The notes beneath the pieces are model-generated. The model had not been told where the DNA came from and did not search any database. It was given only the letters and a program-made list of their open reading frames with translations. Positions 11,593 through 25,481 of a DNA stretch of 64,000 nucleotides are shown here, one piece after another. This DNA comes from Tillandsia leiboldiana (lineage: Eukaryota > Streptophyta > Magnoliopsida > Poales > Bromeliaceae): contig CM055063.1 of assembly GCA_029204045.2 (NCBI GenBank), positions 35,738,562 to 35,802,561 on the forward strand. The letters run 5' to 3'. The position numbers and the translations under genes are program-made. The stretch's first letter is position 1. The number at the start of each line of letters is the position of its first letter.

Positions 11593-12235
11593 TGTGATGA
11601 CCTGGATCTCCGCAAATGATCCGCAGCGTGATCAATGGCTCCTGGAGGTTAGTTTTGGTTGTTAGTATTGGTTGCGCGCAAATCGGACCCAAGAAAAGGA
11701 ATCAGCGCGAAAAATAGATCGAGATTGTCTATCCGGATGCCTTCGTCGGAAATTTATGGTGGTTTCTTGCAAAACGGAGGACGAATTTGGATTCAGCGCG
11801 GAAAAACAGTAGAGATCGGCTATTTGGATGCATTTTTCTGGGTCCGGGCGCACGAAAACGGACAACCGGAAGTTTCTGTGTGTTTTCGGGTGCATGGAGG
11901 AGCCGTGGACCGCAGGGGGCCAAGTGGCAGCACCCAGTTGGGCCGGTGCTGTAGGCGCGGTCCACGGAGGGCACAGGTGGACGTGTGGTGGGGTGCGGTT
12001 GGCCGGCAGCCGCCACGCGGCTGGCGTTCGTTGGGCCGCGTGCGCACGTGGGCGCTGCGGCGCGCGGTCCCCCGCGTGGGACACGCGGCGCGCGCCCATT
12101 CGTCGCACCACGCTCAACTGAATCAAGCCGCGTTACTTGATCCGGGCTATCCAACTGAGTTGCGGTGGTGGCCCGGATGGCCGCAACATGTCCAGTGGGC
12201 TGCGACTGTGTTGGAACGGGGCTCTCTCCTCTCTT

Positions 12236-12282
12236 TTCTTCTTCTTCTTCTTCTTCTTCTTCTTCTTCTTCTTCTTCTTCTT
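12236..12282 (+). repeat. CTT/TTC trinucleotide microsatellite
   Basis: About 15 TTC units lie in A2. The open frames with poly-Leu, poly-Phe or poly-Lys over it are artefacts. Confidence 0.85.
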
Positions 12283-13769
12283 TTGTTTAAAGGGTGTTCT
12301 TCTTCCTCCTTTCTCCTCTTTTGAGCTTTTGGTTTTTGGAGAGATGGTCACTGAGCTTCACCAACACCTTCTCTTCATCTTCATCACCATGAAGAAAGAA
12401 TCCAAGAAGTCCTCTTGAGCATCATTTTTTTCCAAGTTTGGAGCATCACCTTTATTACTGGATTTTCAAGCTTCACCGTCGCATTTTAGTGCAAAAATTT
12501 CACAGAGCTAACTAGAGGGAGTTTTGACCAGAATTTTGGTTCTGCATCTTCACAAGAGGTAGGCCTACGATTTTGGTATTCAACTCTTTCCCTAGATCAT
12601 CAGTTTTCTCAGAGTTTTTATCCCATCTTTGGGACCCATTATTTCAGCTTGGAATTATAGATAGTCCTCAGTGTTTTGGCTTTTCTGGACAGTAGGATGA
12701 GAGTTTTGGAGTGACTTTTGTTGGAGAATATTCTAGACTCGAAGCTCTTGAACTTTGGTATGTATAATTCTCCCTGGATCTGAGTTTTTATTGGGATTTA
12801 TTTACCATCTTTGGAACACTTTCCTGCATTCGTGCACAGATTGAACTTGTTGGATAGTTCATAGTATTTATGGGTTTTCTTCTTCATTCGTGCATGGATT
12901 TTTGAGTTCTTTAGCTCAGTTTATATCTACTCTTGACAATGAATCCAATGGCACCTCTCTTGCTAGATTTGGAGCACATTTAACTAGGTAACTTTAATGA
13001 TCTTCCCTGCTCTATTTTAAGGTTTACAGCAGTGCAGATTTTGGTTGCATCTTTGAGCATTGAGCCTTTGTATGAGGATAACTATGGGGATATTAGGTCT
13101 TTTTCGGAATTTCAAAGTGTAGATGTCTTTTTAAGTTGTAGATGAATAATTTTTCTTTTGAAACCTGTGAGAAATTCCCTATGGATTGACCCCTATAATT
13201 TTGTGAACTTCATGCTAATTTGGTTCCCGGTTTTTGGACAACAAGTGCAAGGTTATGCTTTTGTTTAATTAAAAGGGGTTTATGATGAGTTTATGATGCT
13301 TGGTAAAGGTTTATTTGATTATGAACACATTGTTACTACTGTTTGGAGCCTCCTTTGGACATATATAATGCAGAATTTTATCCCCTTGATCGCTTAAGTT
13401 CATGCTGAAATTCTGAAATGTGTTTGCGCATCGTGTAGTAATTCGGCAATTGCGCTCAATCCAAGGGGCGGATTGGGTTGATTCTTGCGGCATTGGATTT
13501 CTGAGAGGCGAAGCTTTTTACACACCAAAATTCAGTTTAATCGGGCATCGGATCGTCAAGTTCCAGGTGGGTTGTTTTGGTCTCCAAAATCGGGGACGGT
13601 TCACTAACTGTATTTGTTAGTATGCATATATGAATTAATGTACATCTTATATGATTGAGTTTTAAGCATGAGAAATGGTCTAAATTATGTGGATTAAGGC
13701 TTACTTGATGAATTGTACATGTATTGTGGATTTGAGAGTTTGCATGATATATTTACCTATATGTGCGAG

Positions 13770-14101
13770 GGAGAGCTTATATGATGTTGATGTACACCCT
13801 ATTTTGAATGAGAGCATGTATGATGTTGATGTACATCCTATGTTGAATGAGAGCATATATGATGATGATGTATTTATTATGTTGATTGAAGCTCACATGA
13901 TGAATTGTACATGTTATTGTGGATTGAGGACTTACATGCTTAAGTTATCCATGATGCTTATTGGAGCCTATATGATGAATGATACATGCTTGTAAAAGAG
14001 AGCTTCATATTGAGATAAACCATGCTTATGATTGAAAGCTTCATGTTGAGATAAATCATGCTTGTGATAGAGAGCTTCATATTGAGATAAACCATGCTTT
14101 A
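13770..14101 (+). repeat. Tandem repeats of 37-39 bp in LTR A2
   Basis: Units beginning GAGAGC and containing TATGATGTTGATGTACA repeat at 13770 and 13810. Units GAGCTTCATATTGAGATAAA repeat three times at 13997-14101. Confidence 0.65.
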
Positions 14102-14210
14102 GGATTAAGAGCTAAATACTTGAAATGTTCACTACTGTTATTTGCAAGCTTGCTCGATTATTTTCCTCACGCACTAGATTGACTAAGAATATGCTGATTG
14201 AAGTGTTTAC

Positions 14211-16958
14211 TGTAGTGATCCGGCCTTTCGGGGGTATTTTTTGACTTACGTGTAGTCATTTAAGCCTTTAAGTGAAGTAAAATTATTCAATTCTTGAAGT
14301 TGGCCATTGTGAGATGCTAGTATTTTTCTGCGATAGAGCGCGGAAAAAGAAAGCCGACGGCGCGATCGGATCTGAAATCCGATATCGGGAACCCCCTGAA
14401 CGGGACCCAAAGTGATATGGTAATTAGTCGTGCATCGGAATCCGTGCTAAATATCTTGCACCCGCTAGAGATAAGGTGGTTTATCTCGTGGGGGATAATT
14501 AATTAGTTAATTAATTATCCCAGACGGAAAATTAATTAATTCTCTTACGTACGAATTAAAGAGGAATTAATTAAAGGTAAAGTACGACTATATAAGGGAT
14601 CCTGAGTATCGGAAAGGAAAAGAAAAGACGGAACCCTAGCCGGAAGAAAGGGAAAGGAGAAAGAGAAGGAGCCCGATCTTCCCGGACACCGAACCGAAGG
14701 CAAGAACGCGACCGGACAACCTTCCCGTCGATCTTCGGTTAGTAAAATAGTTTATTTAAATTATTTGGGAGTTTTCCGTCATCTCTTTCGTTGAGTTCTT
14801 GGTGGTCTTTAATCGAGTTCTTGTTATCGGACCTCCGACCGACGTTTGGTTGTTCGTCGATCGTTGGTTTAGTCGTTAGAATTATCGTGTTTTTATTCGG
14901 AGATTTTTGGGATGTTTCGTTGAAACATAGTGGGTTAACGGCAGGCCGCCGCCGCCGTTTTTAAACGGGAGGCCGCCGCCGCCGTTACCATGGTCGCGGG
15001 GTCTTCGCCGGAGTCGCACGGGAGCGAAAACGGAGAAGAAACCGCGAAACGGGAGCGCAAACGGAGAAGAAATCGCGAAACGGGAAGTTACTGTGCTTTT
15101 CCGTACAGCGCGGTCCACGGGTCCAGGCGTGCACCCGGTGCACGCCTGCGACATCGAAGGCCAAGAACCGGCGCACAAATCCGTGCGCCGGCCCGGCCCG
15201 TCCAGCACGGTGCACGCGCTGGGCGTGCACCCGGTGCGCGACGCCACGGCCGAATGCGTGAACCCGGCGCGCGCCAGCACCGTGCGCGGCCCGGCCCGTC
15301 CCGCCTGGTGCACGCTCCTGTGTGCACTCGGCGCATGCCGCCGCCGCCTGATGCCGTAAACCCGGTCCACGGTTGCTCCTGTGCACCACCCGACAGCCCA
15401 AAGATCGGTAGCTCCGTTTTTGTCCGTTTTTCCACCGTTTTGAACGCCGTTTTCGCCGTTGGGATCGTTATTTCCGTGGCTTTCTTGGCATGGCCACCTG
15501 GGACCTTCTTGGTCATTATTTTATTAGGTCGGGTGCTAATTTCGCCGACGCTCCGCGCCTCGACGAAATCGTCGGGGGCGTGCCGTCGGGTCTCTTTTCT
15601 CATCATTTCCGCCGTCGGGGCCTTCTTGGTCTAACCAGGGACGTCCCGAGTGGGCTACCGATTGAGGATTGAGTTTTGTTGGACTTTCCCGTCGAAAAGA
15701 GTAAAGTGGGTCTTGTGTTTTCAGATGTTAGTACACGCTTTTGACTATAGTTATCCGTGCGGACTTTCTTTAGGTCCAGACGCGCAGCGGGGGTGCGCGA
15801 AAGATTCGGGTGTTCCGATCTCTCTCCAAATAGGTGGGTACGGTTGCTGTAAATACAGCCAGTGCAGTAAGTGCATCTATCGTCATTAAAGTGCTCTCAT
15901 TTTATCTAACAAAGTAGATGGACAGTTTAACCTTTCGCATAATCGTGTTTTTATCTAACAATTGAAGCGGCTGCGGTCGCATTGTTCATGACACGCCGAT
16001 CTCGGCAAATCTGTTTTGGGATGCTGCACGTACACAGGCGGATTGGCCTCCGCATGGGTGTACTTTTCCGGAAGAGTGGTCTTGTATGACCCGTGTTCCT
16101 CACAAAAGTGTGGGTGTCGTGAGGACCCCTTCGCGCCAGCTGGGAATAGCACACCAGCACCGTGGAAGGGGTAAATGCATCAAAGTAGGTACTTGTGCAC
16201 GAGGGGAGACTTTAGTCTCTCCGACAGATAATCTGGGGTTGGTGCCCAATTTAATTGATAATTCTGGGGTTGGTGCCCAGCTTAACATGTGCAGGGTTGT
16301 AGCGAAATGGTTTTGGTGTTTTCGGTTTGCTCCTTATTCCTTATTGTTATTAGACATCTACTTTGTTTGTCACTGACATTACCCACTCCGTGACAGGCGC
16401 TACGAGAGGCGTTAGCCGGGAGTTTGTCGAGACTGCGTCGCGAGGGCCGTAGTCAGGACACTTGGTTATTATCATTATCTCATTTCTTTTACGCATTTAG
16501 TTAATTTGCTTGTGGGTAGTAATAATCGTGGACATGTATTATATAGCACTGTGGATGAGTTGTACGTTTATAGTTTGGTTCTTTTGGTGATGTTTTTGTA
16601 TGCGGCATGTTTTCATGATAAACCAAATGACTTCGAAAAGGTTTTCTCAAAACGAAGTGTCGTGTGGGCACGGGTTTTGCAACTGCTGGTTTTATCCTTT
16701 CTAAAACATTGATGCCGCTTTATTATTCCGCTTGATGTTGAATGTCTATTGTATGGTTGATGGTTGGTGTTTGATGTATGTTGTTGTAAGTGAGACGCCG
16801 TGCATATACAAAGGAGACTCTGTCCGCGGACAGGGAGAATTTGTGTATGTGGCGGTCTGGCACGCACCGGGGATGATGTTTAAATTACCTGGTTAAAAGA
16901 AAAAAAATACACACGATTTTTCGCTTAAATAGACTCAAAAACCCCCGGGGGCGTGACA
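14211..16958 (+). mobile_element. Solo LTR of family B, plus orientation (2.75 kb)
   Basis: It begins TGTAGTGATCCGG and ends CCCCCGGGGGCGTGACA. The TSD is TTTAC at 14206-14210 and 16959-16963. The inverted counterpart is 7430-10665. It contains GC-rich repeats around 15110-15360 with GGTGCACGC-like units on the minus strand. The open frames there have no recognisable domain. Confidence 0.85.
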
Positions 16959-18031
16959 TTTACTTCTTGTTGTATGGGTAGCAACTTGTATGATAAGAAT
17001 TAATAGTTAATTATTGTACTTAAACTATATTATTTGAACTTTGACCTAGCACCCCGCTATATATTTGCATGTATTAACCAGACTACTAGAAAACCCTCAC
17101 TTAGGCTAGGTTCTTTTATGCTTTAGACATCCCCACACAGAACTTTCTCTTTCCCAGGACATAGAGTTCTCCTCACCCGGGTAGTGGGCTGAGTGGTCGG
17201 GTTATTGTGGGATGCTTGTTGCACTCGTGCCGGGGGGCGAGTGGAGTCTGATAGCTGTGATTAGACCAGTGCTAGTGTCGGAAGCCGTTTGTGTGGTGAC
17301 CTGGATCTCAGCAGGGCTTCTACAGTGTGACAAGCAGCTTCTGGAGGCCTACGTGGTGTGTCGGTGGTGTTTGTGCACAATTTGGACACAAGTGATGGAC
17401 TTCGGGCTTAAAATGGATTACGTGGGTGATCGGTTGACCCCGTTGGATGTTTAGAAGTAGTTTCGCGCGAAGCAGATATTAAAAATGGACTTAGCGCGAA
17501 GTTTGGACAAAAGAACACCTTTCCGGATGCCTTCGACAATTTTTAGAGTTGGAATTTGGCAAAACGGACAGCGGATTTGGATTCAGCGCGCGAAAAAGAT
17601 GAAAATGGACTACTTGTATTTTTCGGAGCCCGGGTGCCGCGCACGGATTTCGAGGCAAGAGGGCACTGTTCCGGTGGCTGCGGCAGCGCCGGCGACGGCG
17701 GAGCACGGCGGCGCGGGCTCGGGCAGCACGCGGGCGCGGGCAGCACGCGGGCAGTGCGCGGTGCAGTGGGATGGTGTGCCACGTGGTGTTTTTCCATTGG
17801 GCTAGGTTGGACACGTGGCAGTTTCAGAGTGGTCGGTTCAGTGGTCGCGATCCACGGATGAGCATGGAGAGCCGTGGACCGGGCGGGGCCACGTGGCGGC
17901 CACTGGTTGGCCGGTCCACGTGCGCTCGGCCCACGGAGCTGGTGTAGCTGGCCTCGGGAAGCGTGCCTGGCAGAGGGTGGCAGGCGGCGTTCGCAGGCGC
18001 GCACGTGGGCGCGGCTGGCTCGCGTTGACCG

Positions 18032-21000
18032 TGTCACGCCCCGGGGTCGAAACTGCGACCCGGGCTCGCCAACAGATCCGCCACCTATGCCAATACTCCG
18101 CATAGGCGAAGCGTCCTACCTGCAAGAAAAGTACTACAGCTAACAGATATCAGAGCTATAAATGAAAATCTGCTGTAAAACTAAAATCAACCACTGTACA
18201 ACTGGAAATAATACAACAATGTTCATCTCCCAAAAATAATAGTCATACAATATCCTCATATACAAACCCAGAACTCGACAGGGAGGTATCTCCAATAATA
18301 CATCAGTGTACAGGCTCTCAATAGATAACATATCCTCACTACATCAGTCTCTCAAAAGAGGAAAATAAAATAACTAATCTACTGAAGATCTTCGCTCCGG
18401 GGTACTGCTACTCTCCAATGACGGGTAGGGATCTAACACGCGACTCCCTCGCCTCGCACAGCAACCGCAGAATCAGCAACACCCGCTAAGACACTGCAAA
18501 ACAAAGGAGAGAAAGAAAGGGGAGAAGGAAAACCCCCAATGGGTGTGAGAACTACACCAAAAAGGGAGTTCTCAGTGGGTACCACCGCCAGGCCCGACGA
18601 TCTGCCCACTAAGTCCACTAGAGGCATAAGATAACCAATGCAGTAAAAACTGAACAAGAAAGCTGGAGACACTCAACAGCTATCATGCCTCTATCTAAAT
18701 GCTCAAATGGGGAAACTCTGATAAAGATATGCAACACTCGCACACGAGGTGCTCGATCAACTCAATCGAGCTGACTGCCACATCGGGTCCAGTCAAACCT
18801 GCGCCCACCTACAACCACCTCCCGCTGACGGGCAGGAATTACGTAGGGTGTCCAAATGGACTAACTCGCTATCGAATAGTGGCTCATGCAGGCTATAGTC
18901 GAAATCCACGCTCTCTCAGAACGGATAGACTCAAGATGCTTAACCTCTCACACAACGGTCAAAGTACTCACAACGACACGGGACCACCGTCAAACCAAAC
19001 GGCTCCCAACAACATTAGCACTAGTCTAAACACAGCTACTAGACTCCACTCAGCCCCCAGGCACGAGTGCAACAATAAAAGTACCTGACCGAACAAACCC
19101 AATCGAATGAATTGGTATAAAACCCGGTACTGCCTGCTCTGTCATCAATCTCACGAACTCAGTATCTCCACTGTCCAAATGACTAGAACCAAACACGGTC
19201 TGACCTTAACCCAACACGGTCTAAAGCCTACTCCGGAGTGGCACTCGAGGGGAGCGACCCGCACGAGTAAAGTATCACTATAACAAGTATCACCGTAACA
19301 AGTATCACCATATAGCAGGACTGGATCACGACTCTGATCAAGTGGGAAAACCCATCCACTAAAGGGAAACCCGATCCCTAATCTGATGCAACAGTAAACA
19401 ATAAGTGGGAAACTCCATCCACTAAAGAAACCCGATACCCAATCTGATGCATAAGCAACCTCCGGTCAACTGCCCAATGTCCGCGGTTGCCGCAATACCC
19501 CACAAACCACAACCTGGTGCAACAACCCACACCCGGCCAACCGCCCAATATCCGCGGTCGCCGGAAACCCTACCTACCACAATCTGGTACAACCTGTCCC
19601 CGACACCAAAATCCCAGCTACACTATCCCAAATCCCTGCTCGAACCCGAGCAACATGAACCATACGACTGACAAAAGGAGAAAAGAAGCAAAGATGGTTT
19701 CTCCTAAGTCAAGTCCCAATAAGAAAGTGTAGCAGTAAAAGATGGCCTATCTAGATGTCCATACAAGCATGCATTTGTCCTCAAGCAAGATAAAAGGAAG
19801 TATAATCGATAGTAGCTTCAGATAAATATAAACTCATGCCAATATCATCAATGGACTACACCTGCCCAAAATCCATAATCCATAATCCATAATAACTCCT
19901 CAGAGTAAAACCCGCACATAGATATACTATCCTGTCCCCTCGAATGATCAATCCTCGTGAAATACTATGTGCTAATATGGCATGCTAACTACAAAATGTC
20001 AAACCCACATGAATAGGCCAATGATTAAATAACATGTACAATAATTAGGTAAGCATTAATCCACAAGATCTAGGCCACATTCCATGCTTACAACTCAATG
20101 CTATTAATTGTACATTTAATCATGCATGCATTCTAACATACAGAATTAGAGAACCGTCCACCGGTTCTGGGGATGAAGCAACCCACCAGAAACGCTTTCC
20201 GCAGGCAAAGCCGAAGTCGGTGAAGTGCGTAGTCACACGCTATCCAAAATCTACCAAAACCGCACCCTCGGTAATCAGCCGCACAAGCCTCTGTTCCAAC
20301 CAACAACATCACCAACAATCAATAACCAACACCACATATCCCCAAAACAGCACACGCTGTTTTTACCAACCAGCAGAGAGGAGGGGGATTTTCACCAGCA
20401 TACAGTCCTCTAAAAATCCTAGAAAAATCACGGTTGCGATCCTCGCGACGAGTAGCCCCAAAACGAGTATTTATACGCCCTGTTCCGACACCTGTAGGCC
20501 ATGATACAAATTATACAATGCGGGGTGCCGATAATCCACTACACTGCAAAAACTGCGGGATACAACACCAAAAAAGCTTAAATCTCACCTGCGAAATGAA
20601 CTCAGAAAAATCCGAAAAAATAACCGCTGCGTTCGTCGCGCTGAGCCCTTCGAAACGGATACCTGCAAGTCCCAATCCGAGTTTTGTTGCTCAAGTTACA
20701 AATTCCACAAGGTGACCATCTCGAAATTCCCAAATATCAAAAACTGTACAACTCTGTCCAGAAAATGGAATTTTCTTACCTTCGAAAAAATTCAGTAAAA
20801 TCCATAAAAATTACCAGGACGTTCCTTGCATTGAGTAGATGCAAAACGACTATAGGCAAGCCTCCATCCGATGCCCGAGCACGAAGATAGAAAATCGACA
20901 AGCCTTCGCTGTCCAAAACCTCACGGCAGGAAAAGGAGTCACAGAAACACCTCGGGAACACTGCCAAAAACTAGAAACGAGGAGAAGTGATCTCACGGAA

Positions 21001-22174
21001 AACGAAGCCTTACCTCTCGTGAACGCGCTTCCACAAAAATCAGCTCAAAATACCATCGGGGTGATCTAGGGTGCCTCACGGACCGAAAAGTGACGGTGGA
21101 AGCCAAAATCCAACAAATGTCGCAGTGCGCCGCGTCGCAGAAAGCGCGCATATCGAGGCCTCTAAAAAATCTGAGAATCCATCACGAAATGCTCCACAAG
21201 ATGAAGAACATTTCCTCTTCAAACCTCAGCTAAAGATGGGCTCGGGAAAGGGCTCAAATCCGCGGCCCAAGAGGAGCTATATATAGCCCAAACCAAACAA
21301 TTGCCAAAATACCATCTGTGTCCCCACATTCGGGCGCCCGAAAGATTCGGGCTGCTACAGGGACCCCAAAATGCACCCCAAACCGTCAAGCCCGAATCAA
21401 TCCTGGAGCGCCACGTGTCCCAAAACAACAAACACCAATTCGGGCCAATCCCTGAGTGCCACGTGGCACACCGCACAGCGCACAGCGGTGCCAGCCGCTG
21501 CGGTCGCGCCACGTGGCCCGCTCCCGTGCTGACGCGTGGCGCGCCCGTTCGTCAACGCCCGCCACGCCGTACGGTCACCTGCCCGCAGTACGGCCACCTG
21601 CCCCGGTCACCTGCTCCGCTGCGCTGTGTGCACCCGGCGTACGAAGACCAGCCAACCACAAGATGCCACGTGTCCTCCTCTTCCCGCTGCGCCGCGCGCG
21701 CCTGCCCGCGCCTGCTCCGCCGCCTTCCCGCGCCTGCTCCACCGCGCTCCGCCGCTGCCCGCTGTCGCCTGCGATGCCCGAACGGCCGGAACAGTACCCA
21801 GCTGCCTCGAAAATCATGCCAAGTCATCCGGGCTCCGAAAAATACAAGTAAATAGCCCATTTTCACCGTTTTCGCACGCTGAATCCACATCCGCTGTCCG
21901 TTTTGCCAAATTCCAATTCCAAAATTTGTCGAAGGCATCCGAAAGGGCGTTTTTAATCTAAATTCCGCACTGAGTCCAATTTTTGATGCCCGATTCGCGC
22001 GAAACCACTTCTAAACAATCGACGGGGTCCCCCAATTACCCTCGTGATCCATTATACACCCGAAATCCATCACTTGTGTCCAAATTGGTGCAGAAACACC
22101 GCCGACATGCCACATAAGCCTCCAGAAGCTGCTGGTCGCACTGTAGAAGCCCTGCAGAGATCTGGGTCACCACA
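18032..22174 (-). repeat. 3' LTR of element C (4.1 kb)
   Basis: On the minus strand it starts TGTGGTGACCCAGATC and ends GGGGCGTGACA. The U3 has CCACGTGG-type motifs (about 21410-21690), a palindrome at 21328-21343 and a TATA box at 21278-21285. Confidence 0.85.
21278..21343 (-). promoter_or_regulatory. Core promoter of LTR C (3' copy)
   Basis: On the minus strand the palindrome TTTCGGGCGCCCGAAT (21328-21343) precedes TATATATA (21278-21285) by 42 bp. The 5' LTR copy has the TATA box at 37981-37988. Confidence 0.65.
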
Positions 22175-22186
22175 TCCTCCCCCACT
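22175..22186 (-). other. Polypurine tract of element C
   Basis: The minus strand reads AGTGGGGGAGGA directly before the LTR start TGTGGTGACC. It is identical to the tract of element D at 32059-32070. Confidence 0.8.
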
Positions 22187-23154
22187 AAAAGAAAGTTTCG
22201 TCCTCGAAACTAAAGCAACTCACAAGGAGTCTCCAAAAACCCAGGGTAGGTACTCAACACCGCCATCTCCAGCTCCCAAGTAACATGTCACTCCCCGGGA
22301 TTACTCCTCACCAACTACAACAACCAGTACGGCATGTCCCAATTGCGTAATTCTCTCATCTCACGAGCCAGAATTCGCAACGGGCGTCCCTCGTACTACA
22401 AATACTCGCAGATCTCAAAGGAAACGAGTACATCACGGGCGAGGAATCCACAAGCCTAACACTCCTGAGCTGAGACGTGGAAAAACCATCATGAACTCCA
22501 ACAAAAGGCTATGGAAAAAGAAAATAACCACTAGTGCAACACGCACCAAACCACATCCTGTGTCAACTCTACCCAGGCAACCCGAAGCACCCCCACGCGA
22601 TCATCCAAGAAGGGAAGAAGCCTTAACAAGCCGGGGTCCTCACTCGGTCACTCTCAAATCCTGGCCATCCGCGTGGACCGCTCCACCGCAGTCTACCATC
22701 AAAAGGAACCCCCAGGGACACAACCTCGAGCCCTGAACACCATAATGGTCCTCCACAGCGCCAGCTGTGGAATCATCAAACTCAACCCCAAAGCTCTCCT
22801 GCTCCAGGTATCCGCCACCACAGTGGCCTTGTCGGGGTGATACTGGATGCTCATCAATAATCCAACTATAACTCCATAGCCACCATGGGAGGCATCACTG
22901 TATCTCGCAAATCTATCTCCCATCACTGGCGATGCTAAAATCGGCGCTAGTATCAGTCTAATCATCCATTCGTCCAGGTCTGCTGGCACTGCCCAGTCCA
23001 GGAAACTTCTCGTCTGAACAATAACTGTTAGTCTCGGCCAGTCTCGTATAGCATCCATTTTGGCCGGATTTCCACCGCCGCCCCTACGGCTAAAATATGT
23101 AATCCAAGAAGATATGCTCTCGAAGCTAAAACTTGTACCACAACAACTTGGCAT
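22187..23154 (-). pseudogene. Pol remnants of element C (RT and RNase H scraps)
   Basis: The minus strand carries, in order, NPAKMDAIRDWPR and RSFL (the end of Ty3/gypsy reverse transcriptase), then FARYSDASHGGYG (start of RNase H) and VVADTWSRRA (the VADALSRR-like block at its end). The catalytic YxDD region of reverse transcriptase and almost all of RNase H between these blocks are missing, so several internal deletions must have occurred. The part nearer the LTR shows no recognisable motif. Confidence 0.6.
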
Positions 23155-23223
23155 AAAGCTTTTTCCTCACAGACCTTGTCATACCATCGACAAGTGCTCC
23201 ACAAGCTCTAAATCACACAGGAA

Positions 23224-23254
<31 letters not shown>
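23224..23254. repeat. Poly-G tract of 31 bases
   Basis: An uninterrupted run of G lies inside element C between gag and pol scraps. It could be real or partly an assembly or sequencing length artefact. Confidence 0.8.
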
Positions 23255-23255
<1 letters not shown>

Positions 23256-25130
23256 ACAATCAAAATATCCCTGGAGAATACCGTCATCAATCCGTTCAAG
23301 TCCAGCTGGAACCAAAATTCCTCAATCTTAAAGGCGACGGGGCATTAGTCAATCCATTTGGCCTCACTATACTCATAATGCCCCTACCGTGTCCTGAACA
23401 CCATCTTGGCAAAATACTCAGCTGTATGATTCCAAACAGGTACACGCATCACAACAAACAACTGCCGGAGTATAACTCCATCAAAAGGTCCTAAATAATA
23501 CCCGGACCTGCTTGTGTTCAAACCACAAAAGAGCTCTCACGGTCGTGTATCAACGACGTGGCATCACTACCGTGTATCAACGGCGTGGCACGAGGTCAAA
23601 CAGACCCTCGATCCATCAGATCCTTGCACCTGTGCCATCAACTTTCCCAGCTCTTACAGATAATATCCATGAGGTGCTATTGAGATTGGCACGGTTTCCA
23701 GAACCACGTGAATCGCAATCTCAATCTTCCTAACTGGCGGCATAATCATCGGCTCGAGTGGACTCACACCCGGGATCTCGCGGCGATAGGAATATTCTTT
23801 AGTCTCGGTGCCGCCGTAGGCACCTCTCACACTGTCGTTGTAATCTGTGTGCTCGAACAGTCTCAATATAACCAGCCCCTTTTTGTCCGCCTTGCAGAAG
23901 GTCACAGTCATCACTCTCCGCACTTAACCATCCAGTGGTACTGTGCGAACCAATCCCAAGCTCTGGGTCAAAACACAGAACTACTACCAATACCAATAAG
24001 TCTGCCGGTATAACTCGTGGTCTCAACGGCACTGGACATGACCCACAAGCCTCCTTCACATGCACAACAACGATAGTAACCTGTACCTCTAGTGCACGTG
24101 GTAACAACTCTGCCTCTAGTCCATGCCGGAATGCAAAGTGCACCAACTCCGACTGCTGTGATGAAATCACACCTGCGACAACCCGATCCATTGCCGTGGC
24201 GCCCTCCAACCAGGCGGCACAATCTCATCCACACGATGCAAGCGGTTGTCGCTCAGTCTGCCAGAAAATATCTAGACCAATCACAAAGGGAGCACGACCT
24301 CTGTCTCTGCTCACACTGAGGCGACGGATATGGTCCCCCGCAGACAACAAATCCACGCTACCGCTGCGCTACTCTGATATAGATGCTGATGCTGCCATCG
24401 GGGTCCACCTGACCTCTGATGTCTCAAAAATCCACTACCCTGGAGAGAAGTCAGGAATGCCACTGCCGGCCAATCTGTCCTCCATCATCTAGCGTCAAGT
24501 GCCTCTATCCAGAACTCGCCTCTAGCGGCAGATCCCCATCCAAAGGAACTGCAGCGCCCAGCTCCAAACACAATGCCCACTCTATCGCGGCATCCAAGAT
24601 CCAACACGATGGGGGGAACCAAATAAACCGAAAGGTATCCTGGCGCAATCCACTCCCAGTCACACATATCCTATGTGCCTCGTTCCATGGAACGCGCAAT
24701 TCAACAACTGCGTAAACCCTTTGGCATGAGGAGGCTCTCAAGTAGTCTCTCCATCACCACCAACCACGATTCTGCCTCCAAAGGCTCCAACTCAATTCCA
24801 CGAATCGGGGTGGTTCATCTGCCAAAACTAGCTTCATCGATCGATGATATCCCACAGCTCATCAGCTGTCAACTATCCACCCCGCCTCGGTGCCTTGGCA
24901 CTAACCATTGGCATAGAGGGGGCTACACGCTCCATCGGCGCCACAAAAATCCCTGCTGCTGAGGATACTGCAACCAAGTGATCTCAGAAGGAAAGCACTG
25001 TCGAGCTGCCCACTGCTCCGACAACTGTGTCACCAAAACTAGCTGCTCACTCAATCGCTGATATGCCTCTAGCAATCCTGTCATTTGGGTTCGGAGCTTT
25101 CTGACCTCAATCCGGGTATCCGGCCCAAAA
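23255..25130 (-). pseudogene. Decayed gag region of element C
   Basis: The minus strand at about 24741-24500 reads HRICVTGSGLRQDTF followed by sequence parallel to the gag of D (RIYMFERGLRRDIY) and to the relic in E. This belongs to the Retrotrans_gag-type capsid region. Many stops and frameshifts are present, and other open frames here are chance. The start side near 25130 resembles the E internal region (LVLGRIPGLRSE). Confidence 0.55.
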
Positions 25131-25468
25131 CCAACCGCTCAAGCTCAACTGCTATGACAGGATGCACAAGGGTCCCAAACCCAGCGTCGGGGAGACACCG
25201 CTCGCCACGACGAAACCACAAATCAGCACACAACAACGCTCGACCCAATCCAGCGAAAGTCTAGAGCATGTCACCCATTCCACAGCGTTATGTTGTCTGC
25301 AGCCAACATAACCACTTAGGAGAATAAACATGCCAATCACTCATCCCGTCCTTGGGAGAGGTGTAAAACTCAATCAGGACTCTCGCTACAAATCACGACT
25401 CTCACGAAGTCATCCTAGGGTCCAACCACAAGCCTAGGGTTTCTAAGCCCACCATGACCTACAACCTA

Positions 25469-25481
25469 GGCTCTGATACCA
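25469..25481 (-). other. Primer binding site of element C
   Basis: The minus strand reads TGGTATCAGAGCC eight bases inside the 5' LTR. It is the complement of the 3' end expected for initiator tRNA-Met. Confidence 0.85.

Larger units (their letters stand above)
11593..17291 (+). mobile_element. LTR of family A (A2), incomplete at its 3' side and interrupted
   Basis: It starts TGTGATGACCTGGATC at 11593, preceded by ATGCA (11588-11592), and stops at 17291 where element E begins inside the sequence GGAAGCCGTTTG. The matching point in LTR A is about 5620. Solo LTR B (14211-16958) sits within it. The missing 3' part and any internal region were lost with the deletion ending near 43551. Unlike LTR A it has a CTT microsatellite (12236-12282) where the TATA region would be. 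Confidence 0.7.
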
